In this document: positions 32,090 through 37,709 of the stretch, piece by piece
Layout: the number at the start of each line of letters is the position of its first letter
Numbering within the stretch: the stretch's first letter is position 1
Origin: PHAA01 sp964584415
Lineage (GTDB): Bacteria > Bacillota > Syntrophomonadia > Syntrophomonadales > Syntrophomonadaceae
DNA: 37,709 nt
Assembly: GCA_964584415.1 (NCBI GenBank)
Contig: CAZOZX010000010.1
Span: 1-37,709, forward strand
Direction: 5' to 3'
The notes under the pieces: generated by a model
Database searches by the model: none
What the model saw: the letters and a program-made list of their open reading frames with translations, nothing else
Told to the model about the DNA's origin: nothing
Program-made: the position numbers and the translations under genes

Positions 32090-34279
32090 ATGGGACCGCA
32101 AATGATTTTGGACCGGGTAAAAGAATACGATCCCAAGGCAGATTTCGATTTAATCGCCAAAGCATATAATTATGCGGTGATCGCGCATGGCGAACAAAAG
32201 CGGAAATCAGGGGAACCTTATATAATCCATCCCGTGGAAGTTGCCTTGATTCTTACCGAGATCGAGATGGACAGTGCCTCTATATGCGCTGCTCTATTGC
32301 ACGATGTCATCGAAGACACCCATTTTGATTATAAAAATCTGGAGCAGGAATTCGGTGAAGAGATAGCTATGCTAGTTGATGGAGTAACCAAACTAAGCCG
32401 TATCAACTTTAAAACCCGCGAGGAGGCCCAAGCCGAAAACCTGCGTAAGATGTTCCTGGCTATGGCCAAGGATATTAGGGTGGTGCTGATAAAACTAGCT
32501 GACCGGCTCCACAATATGCGCACCCTCAATTACCAACCGGAACCAAAACAAAAAGAGATAGCCCGGGAAACCTTAGATATATTCGCGCCTTTGGCCCATC
32601 GCCTGGGCGTTTTCAAGTTTAAATGGCAGCTTGAAGACCTGGCTTTCTTATATCTGCAGCCAGAAATGTACTACGAAGTTGCCCAGAGATTGAAAACCAA
32701 ACGCAAAGAGAGAGAAGAATACGTGAAGACCTTAATTCAGCAGATAGGAAAAGGTCTTGAGCAGATTGGGATTGAGGGAGATATTGCTGGACGCCCCAAA
32801 AATATCTACAGTATTTATAAAAAAATGCTTAAACAAGGCAAATCTATTGAGGAAATATATGATAAAATCGCCATCCGGGTTATAGTTGACACTATACCGG
32901 AATGTTATGGGGTACTGGGGATCATTCACACTATGTGGAAGCCGCTGCCAGGCAGATTCAAAGATTATGTAGCTACCCCTAAACCAAATATGTATCAATC
33001 CCTGCATACCACTTTAATTGGGCAGGGAGGCGAACCATTTGAAGTACAGATCAGGACCTGGGAAATGCATCTGACCGCTGAGTCGGGTATTGCGGCTCAT
33101 TGGCGTTATAAAGAACCTGGGAGCGGGAAAGATCGGGACAAGAAATTTGATGAAAAACTCGCCTGGCTCCGTCGTATTTTGGAATGGCAGCAGGACGTTA
33201 ACGACGATTCGGAATTTATGGAGTCTCTAAAAACCGATCTTTTTGAAGATACAGTTTTCATTTTTACTCCCAAAGGCGATGTAATAGAGCTCCCGAAGGG
33301 TTCGTGCCCAGTTGACTTTGCCTACCGAGTCCATACTGAGGTTGGGCATAAATGTACCGGGGCCAGGGTAAATGGGCGGATAGTGCCGTTGGATTACCAA
33401 TTGAGCAACGGCGATATTGTTGAAGTAATTACGTCCAAGAGTTCTACCGGACCTACCCGCGGTTGGTTGGATTTCGTAAAGACTTCCTCGGCCCGCAGCC
33501 GCATAAAAGCATGGTTTAAAAGGAGCCAGCGGCAGGAAAATATTATAAAGGGACATGAAGCCCTGGAAGCAGAGCTAAAAAAGAGACATTTGGATCCTAA
33601 GGAATTATTGAAGGAAACAAGATTGCAGGAAGTATTGGAGCGTTTTTCACTGACTGCCCTGGACGATTTGTTTGCTGCCGTTGGAGATGGAAGCTTAACT
33701 GCCAATCAGGTAATCAATCGAATAAAGGAAACCTATTTCCCTAATGCCCTGGTAGAGGATATAATAAATAAACCTATCACCACAACTGGGCCTACCCGCG
33801 AAAGAGTGACCCGATCATTGCGGGTTAAGGGTGTCGATGATATTGTTATCAGGCTTGCCCACTGTTGTAATCCTCTTCCCGGAGATGATGTGCTTGGGTA
33901 TATTACCCGTGGCCGAGGGGTGTCTGTCCACCGCAAGGATTGTCCCAACCTGCAGAACTATCTTCGCAATGAAGCAGGGAGGATATTGGAGGTTGAATGG
34001 GCTTCAGATAAAGGTAACTATATTGTAGAGGTGGAAATAAATGCTTTAGATAGGGACCGTTTAACCTCCGATGTCATGACCGTTATTGCTGATATGAGAA
34101 TCCCGGTTAACTCAGTTTTCTCAAGAGCGACTAAAAATGGATTGGCAGTAATGAATCTCAAGTTAGAGATTATTGACATGTCCCAGCTTGATGCAGTAAA
34201 GCAGAGAGTTCAACGTGTGAAAGGGATACGTGAGGTGCGAAGAGTATTGCCGGGTGAAAACCGGGGTAAGTATGAGTAA
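32090..34279 (+). CDS. rel: Bifunctional (p)ppGpp synthetase/hydrolase Rel
   Basis: A 729-residue long RSH enzyme that makes and degrades the stringent-response alarmone. The hydrolase HD site is intact ('AALLHDVIEDTHFDY', residues about 64-78, the HDxxED motif). The synthetase domain has 'GRPKNIYSIYKKM', 'YQSLHTTLIG', 'EVQIRTWEMHLTAESG' and the RFKD motif that marks bifunctional Rel rather than RelA, which has ExDD. TGS ('VFIFTPKGDVIELPKGSCPVDFA'-type, near 395), a Cys region ('LAHCCNPLPGDDVLGY') and a C-terminal ACT domain follow. ATG 32090 with GGTGAT just upstream is chosen over the longer frame from 31988, which overlaps recJ. Confidence 0.96.
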   Translation: MGPQMILDRVKEYDPKADFDLIAKAYNYAVIAHGEQKRKSGEPYIIHPVEVALILTEIEMDSASICAALLHDVIEDTHFDYKNLEQEFGEEIAMLVDGVTKLSRINFKTREEAQAENLRKMFLAMAKDIRVVLIKLADRLHNMRTLNYQPEPKQKEIARETLDIFAPLAHRLGVFKFKWQLEDLAFLYLQPEMYYEVAQRLKTKRKEREEYVKTLIQQIGKGLEQIGIEGDIAGRPKNIYSIYKKMLKQGKSIEEIYDKIAIRVIVDTIPECYGVLGIIHTMWKPLPGRFKDYVATPKPNMYQSLHTTLIGQGGEPFEVQIRTWEMHLTAESGIAAHWRYKEPGSGKDRDKKFDEKLAWLRRILEWQQDVNDDSEFMESLKTDLFEDTVFIFTPKGDVIELPKGSCPVDFAYRVHTEVGHKCTGARVNGRIVPLDYQLSNGDIVEVITSKSSTGPTRGWLDFVKTSSARSRIKAWFKRSQRQENIIKGHEALEAELKKRHLDPKELLKETRLQEVLERFSLTALDDLFAAVGDGSLTANQVINRIKETYFPNALVEDIINKPITTTGPTRERVTRSLRVKGVDDIVIRLAHCCNPLPGDDVLGYITRGRGVSVHRKDCPNLQNYLRNEAGRILEVEWASDKGNYIVEVEINALDRDRLTSDVMTVIADMRIPVNSVFSRATKNGLAVMNLKLEIIDMSQLDAVKQRVQRVKGIREVRRVLPGENRGKYE

Positions 34280-34316
34280 TTGCTAATCACTGGCTAAATT
34301 TAGGAGGTATTGTTTA

Positions 34317-34937
34317 GTGATATTGATGGGTATCGAAATCAGCAGCATGGGTGAAAACTGTTATTTTGTCGGCTGTGAGGAAACAAGAGAGGTAGCTGTG
34401 ATTGATCCCGGCGGCAATGCCAGGGGTATAGTAAACATGCTCAAGGAAAATGATTTAACAGCAATTTATATTATTAATACCCACGGCCACATAGATCATA
34501 TTGGTGGTAATAAGGGTGTAAAAGAGGCTACCGGCGCCAAGATACTTATCCATGAAGATGATGCCAAGATGTTGGTTAACAGCGCTTCAAATCTGTCCTT
34601 CCTTATGGGTGGGGGAGTAACCAGCCCCCCGGCGGATCAATATATCAAGGAGGGCGACATAATCAAAATCGGCAACACGGTAGAGTTGGAAGTAATACAC
34701 ACTCCCGGTCACAGTCCAGGTGGTATCTGTCTCAAGACCGCTGACATTATATTTGTAGGGGATACTTTATTTCAGGGTTCCATAGGCAGGACCGACTTCC
34801 CCGGAGGATCGTACCAGCAATTAATAAACAACATCAAGGAAAAACTGCTTTGCTATGACGATGATGTGGTGGCTTACCCGGGACACGGTCCCGCCACTAC
34901 CATAGGATTTGAGAGAAAGCATAATCCTTTTTTGTAG
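34317..34937 (+). CDS. Metallo-beta-lactamase-fold hydrolase, glyoxalase II-like
   Basis: The 206-residue protein has the metal motif HxHxDH ('THGHIDHIGGNKG', near residue 57), a third His in 'HTPGHSPGG' (near 135), Asp in 'FVGDTLFQGSIGRTDFPGG' and a last His in 'YPGHGPATTIG'. This is the small glyoxalase II-like (YcbL) branch of the fold. Such genes follow rel in many Firmicutes. Actual substrate unknown; hydroxyacylglutathione is unlikely in an organism without glutathione. The start is GTG 34317 with TAGGAGG about 8 bases upstream; ATG 34326 is a possible shorter start. A terminator follows, so it is probably the last gene of the recJ-rel unit. Confidence 0.85.
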   Translation: MILMGIEISSMGENCYFVGCEETREVAVIDPGGNARGIVNMLKENDLTAIYIINTHGHIDHIGGNKGVKEATGAKILIHEDDAKMLVNSASNLSFLMGGGVTSPPADQYIKEGDIIKIGNTVELEVIHTPGHSPGGICLKTADIIFVGDTLFQGSIGRTDFPGGSYQQLINNIKEKLLCYDDDVVAYPGHGPATTIGFERKHNPFL

Positions 34938-34960
34938 ATATCATATTCAAGGTTACTCTT

Positions 34961-34995
34961 AGGCTTCTCATTCCCAGCCGTTTGAGAAGCCTTTT
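34961..34995 (+). terminator. Intrinsic terminator between the MBL-fold gene and hemZ
   Basis: AGGCTTCTCA (34961-34970) and TGAGAAGCCT (34983-34992) form a perfect 10-bp stem with a 12-base loop, followed by TTTA. It lies only a few bases before the most upstream possible hemZ start. Confidence 0.8.
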
Positions 34996-34998
34996 ACG

Positions 34999-36558
34999 TT
35001 GGGGTGTATATTTCGGATTAGAACGCAACGATATGCTGGACAAGCAATTGCAGCACTACAGGGGGGAATTAGCATAGAGCTTTGTGTGGGCACTGAGCCG
35101 GTAGAAATATTTTATCAAGTCCATGATTTGCTGCGGTTGGCATTCCCAGATTATTTCCTGTTTCAAGGGGAGGCACCAGTTAGTGGCAATTATATTTCAA
35201 TCGAGGTCAAAGTGGATCGCCAGAGTGCTCATCATTCAATGGTTATCAGTCTGGGTGGTCAGATAACCCGGGAATCAGGTAAATCTGATATTTCGTCGCC
35301 GGAGCCAGACGATTTATCACCACGGCGCAGAAGCTTGAGGCGGTTTGTATATAGTGTATTGTGCCGCCACCTAGGCAGGCAGCTAAGCCCATACGGGACC
35401 CTGACCGGGGTTCGGCCGGTTAAGATAGTCCATCGCCTTTTGGACCAAGGCTGGGATAGATCCATGGTGCTTAATTATCTGGAGAAAGAGTATTTGATAG
35501 ATTCCAGTAAAACGATGCTTCTTTGGGAAGTAGCTGAGGCTAATCGGCCTTTTCTGCCGCGGCTGAAATCATCGAGGCGCCTGTTAAGCGTGTATATAGG
35601 AATTCCCTTTTGCCCTAGCCGCTGTTATTATTGCTCTTTCCCTGGCACCTTAATAAAAGACTATGAACTCGATGTTCATCCTTTCATGGCTGCCCTCCAG
35701 GCCGAGATGAATTCGATCGGGGATTTCATAATCGATGAGGGATGGCAGGTAGAGACCATTTATTTGGGAGGCGGTACCCCCACAGTTTTAAATGAATATC
35801 ATCTTAATTCCATTTTTGAGACATTGCAGGACAAATACATTTCATCCAATACCCGCGAAATAACCGTTGAAGCCGGCCGGCCTGACACTCTTTTGCCTGG
35901 GAAACTGGCCAGTCTCAAACGTCTGGGCGTAACGAGATTATGTATCAATCCCCAGACTATGAATGATGATACCCTTCTCCGAATAGGCCGCCGGCATAGC
36001 TCTGCCATGGTTTGCCAAGCCGCTGAATGGGCAAAGGCTTCTGGAATCCAACATCTTAATATGGATTTGATCGTTGGATTACCCGGTGAGAACTTAAGCC
36101 ATATTAAGGAAACAGCTCAAAAAATTCTGCGGTTAGGTCCCGATAACATAACTGTCCACACCTTGGCTCATAAGCGGGGATCGGGGATGAGCCAAGTGGA
36201 ACCAAGAATCCAAAATGCAGGCCGAGCGGAAGAGATAGCATTAGGATGGAATTACCTGGACACGATCCTACGGGATCATGAATATCTTCCTTATTATTTA
36301 TACCGGCAAAAATATATGTATTCCAATCTTGAGAATATCGGCTACCAGCGCGGAGAAAATGCTTGTATCTATAATATCCAGATGATTGAGGAGAGACAAA
36401 CCATCATTGGTTTGGGGGGCGGAGCCAGCAGTAAATTCGTCATCACATCCGACGGATCTCTGACATCTTTCCTAAATCCGAAGGAGCCTCGTTGTTATGC
36501 GGAAGTGGTCGGAAAGCTGATCAGCAGCAAAGTTGACAAGCTACAAGCCTTAAACTAG
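34999..36558 (+). CDS. hemZ: Oxygen-independent coproporphyrinogen dehydrogenase HemZ, radical SAM
   Basis: HemZ is a radical SAM protein of the HemN/HemW group that acts on coproporphyrinogen III or a related haem step. The frame has 519 codons; the cluster motif 'CPSRCYYCSFPG' occurs near residue 205, followed by 'IYLGGGTPTVLNE', 'EAGRPDTL', 'NMDLIVGLPGE' and, toward the end, 'YYLYRQKYMYSNLENIGY', typical of HemZ. The true start is uncertain. TTG 34999 has no ribosome site and sits against a terminator; AGGGGGG at 35060-35066 is well placed for ATA 35074, and the family N-terminus would fit there, but ATA starts are rare. The next in-frame GTG is 35086. It is 36 bases upstream of hisS. Confidence 0.88.
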   Translation: MGCIFRIRTQRYAGQAIAALQGGISIELCVGTEPVEIFYQVHDLLRLAFPDYFLFQGEAPVSGNYISIEVKVDRQSAHHSMVISLGGQITRESGKSDISSPEPDDLSPRRRSLRRFVYSVLCRHLGRQLSPYGTLTGVRPVKIVHRLLDQGWDRSMVLNYLEKEYLIDSSKTMLLWEVAEANRPFLPRLKSSRRLLSVYIGIPFCPSRCYYCSFPGTLIKDYELDVHPFMAALQAEMNSIGDFIIDEGWQVETIYLGGGTPTVLNEYHLNSIFETLQDKYISSNTREITVEAGRPDTLLPGKLASLKRLGVTRLCINPQTMNDDTLLRIGRRHSSAMVCQAAEWAKASGIQHLNMDLIVGLPGENLSHIKETAQKILRLGPDNITVHTLAHKRGSGMSQVEPRIQNAGRAEEIALGWNYLDTILRDHEYLPYYLYRQKYMYSNLENIGYQRGENACIYNIQMIEERQTIIGLGGGASSKFVITSDGSLTSFLNPKEPRCYAEVVGKLISSKVDKLQALN

Positions 36559-36594
36559 AATTATCCAGAGAAATACGTTGTCGGAGGACTTTAA

Positions 36595-37709
36595 ATGGAG
36601 ATTAAAGCTCCACGGGGTACTTATGATATTCTGCCGCCGGACTCTGCCAAGCGGCAATACATAGATAGGATTTTAAGAGAGACCGCTTCGCTTTTCGGCT
36701 ATAGCGAGGTCAAGACCCCTATTTTCGAACATACCGAATTATTCGAGCGTGGAGTGGGGGAGACCTCAGATATTGTCACCAAGGAAATGTATACATTTCA
36801 AGACAAGTCCAAGCGGAGTTTAACCTTGCGCCCGGAAGGTACTGCGTCGTGTGCCCGAGCTCTAATTGAACACCGCGTCTATGGGGGCGTTATGCCAGTG
36901 AAATGGTATTATAGCGGCCCTATGTTTCGTTATGACCGTCCTCAAACTGGCAGATACCGGCAGTTTTATCAATTCGGGGTGGAGGTTTTCGGGAGTAAGA
37001 GCCCCTACGTGGACGCCGAGGTAATCATTATGCTGGTCAGAATGCTGGAAAGATTGGATCTGTTTGATTGCGAACTCCATCTCAATTCGGTAGGATGTCC
37101 AATTTGCCGGGAAAACTACCGGGAAAAATTGATTGCCCACATACAACCGGTAAAAGAAGGCTTATGTGAGGACTGTCAGGCGCGTTATACCAAGAATCCG
37201 CTGCGTGTGCTGGACTGTAAGGTAGCCGCCTGCCAAGAGGCAGTCAAAGGATTCCCATTTATTACTGATAGCCTGTGTGACAACTGCCGCGAGCATTATT
37301 CCAATGTTAAAACCACGCTGCAGCAAATGGGGATAAAATATGTCCAGGATCACAACCTGGTAAGAGGTTTGGATTATTACACCAATACCGCTTTTGAGAT
37401 TCATATTCCATCGATAGGAAGCCAGAGCGCAGTCGGCGGCGGTGGACGCTATGATGGGCTGGTTAGTGCCTGCGGGGGGCCCGAAGTGCCCGGGATCGGT
37501 TTTGCCTTAGGGATTGAGCGGCTGTTACTGGCAATGGACAGTGTGCCTAACCGCCAATGGCTGGATGAACGTTTAGATGTTTTTCTGGCTGTTATGAATG
37601 AAGAATACAACAGTCAGGCCATGGATGCATTGGATTGCATGCGCCAGGCCAATTTAAAAACCGACCGTGATTACAATGGCCGCAGCATGAAAGCCCAGAT
37701 GAAATATGC
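36595..37709 (+). CDS. hisS: Histidyl-tRNA synthetase, 3' end cut by the window
   Basis: The class II synthetase charges tRNA-His. The frame is open from ATG 36595, with CGGAGGA about 7 bases upstream, to the window edge, 371 complete codons. Visible segments are 'IKAPRGTYDILPPDS', 'TLRPEGTASCARALIEH' with motif 2 'YSGPMFRYDRPQTGRYRQF' near residue 105, the histidine-binding 'LVRGLDYYTNTAFEI' near residue 255, and motif 3 'PGIGFALGIERLLLAM' near 300. Several Cys pairs ('CPICRE', 'LCEDCQ', 'LCDNCRE') lie in the central insert. The usual length is about 420, so some 50 residues of the anticodon-binding domain are missing. aspS often follows in Firmicutes but is outside the window. Confidence 0.96.
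   Translation, partial: MEIKAPRGTYDILPPDSAKRQYIDRILRETASLFGYSEVKTPIFEHTELFERGVGETSDIVTKEMYTFQDKSKRSLTLRPEGTASCARALIEHRVYGGVMPVKWYYSGPMFRYDRPQTGRYRQFYQFGVEVFGSKSPYVDAEVIIMLVRMLERLDLFDCELHLNSVGCPICRENYREKLIAHIQPVKEGLCEDCQARYTKNPLRVLDCKVAACQEAVKGFPFITDSLCDNCREHYSNVKTTLQQMGIKYVQDHNLVRGLDYYTNTAFEIHIPSIGSQSAVGGGGRYDGLVSACGGPEVPGIGFALGIERLLLAMDSVPNRQWLDERLDVFLAVMNEEYNSQAMDALDCMRQANLKTDRDYNGRSMKAQMKY

Noticed and set aside
33227..33556. Leftward 109-residue frame inside rel
   Set aside because: Antisense shadow of the TGS region of rel.
1..37709. CRISPR array, tRNA, rRNA or prophage genes
   Set aside because: Looked for regular repeats, tRNA-like cloverleaf ends and phage structural genes; none were recognised by eye.

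Overview
The window comes from a bacterium of the Firmicutes type, most likely an anaerobic, syntrophic or acetogenic clostridium related to Syntrophomonas. The reasons are the low-GC-Firmicute gene neighbourhoods (DUF177-rpmF-plsX, rnc-smc-ftsY, recJ-rel-hemZ-hisS), strong AGGAGG ribosome sites with GTG and TTG starts, a Pta-AckA acetate pathway, and a selenocysteine-containing, Tat-exported, membrane-bound formate dehydrogenase. The genus is an inference from gene content; no database search was run.

Layout. 1-3790: the tail of an upstream gene (perhaps a patatin-like phospholipase) converges on tmcAL, which is divergent from pta-ackA; ackA ends at a hairpin. 3814-4640: a consensus sigma-A promoter drives DUF177 and rpmF, closed by a terminator. 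4712-16601: a long rightward run of plsX, rnc, a radical SAM gene, smc, ftsY and then four nucleoside-salvage genes (6-oxopurine-type MTA/MTI phosphorylase, mtnA, class II aldolase, MTA/SAH deaminase), closed by a strong terminator. 16660-22285: leftward formate dehydrogenase operon fdhA(Sec)-fdhB-cytochrome b-fdhE. 22469-25924: a small Cys-rich ORF and two divergent moeA-type genes for molybdenum or tungsten cofactor, one fused to a periplasmic-binding-protein-like domain. 26159-29160: a leftward P-loop ATPase, an IS1182-like insertion sequence sitting in a terminator-like palindrome, and a DUF896 gene. 29278-37709: recJ, bifunctional rel, a metallo-beta-lactamase-fold hydrolase, hemZ and a 3'-truncated hisS.

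How the genes work together. Pta and AckA turn acetyl-CoA into acetate and ATP, and TmcAL next door uses acetate and ATP to modify tRNA-Met. The exported formate dehydrogenase needs the MoeA proteins for metal insertion and FdhE for maturation; its cytochrome b links formate to the quinone pool, as expected for interspecies formate transfer. The four-gene salvage cluster can be read as a complete route from 5'-methylthioadenosine or 5'-deoxyadenosine, by-products of SAM chemistry, through deamination and phosphorolysis to DHAP plus a small aldehyde. That fits an organism rich in radical SAM enzymes (two are in this window). This cluster, the SECIS-bearing fdhA and the IS in the palindrome are the most interesting items.
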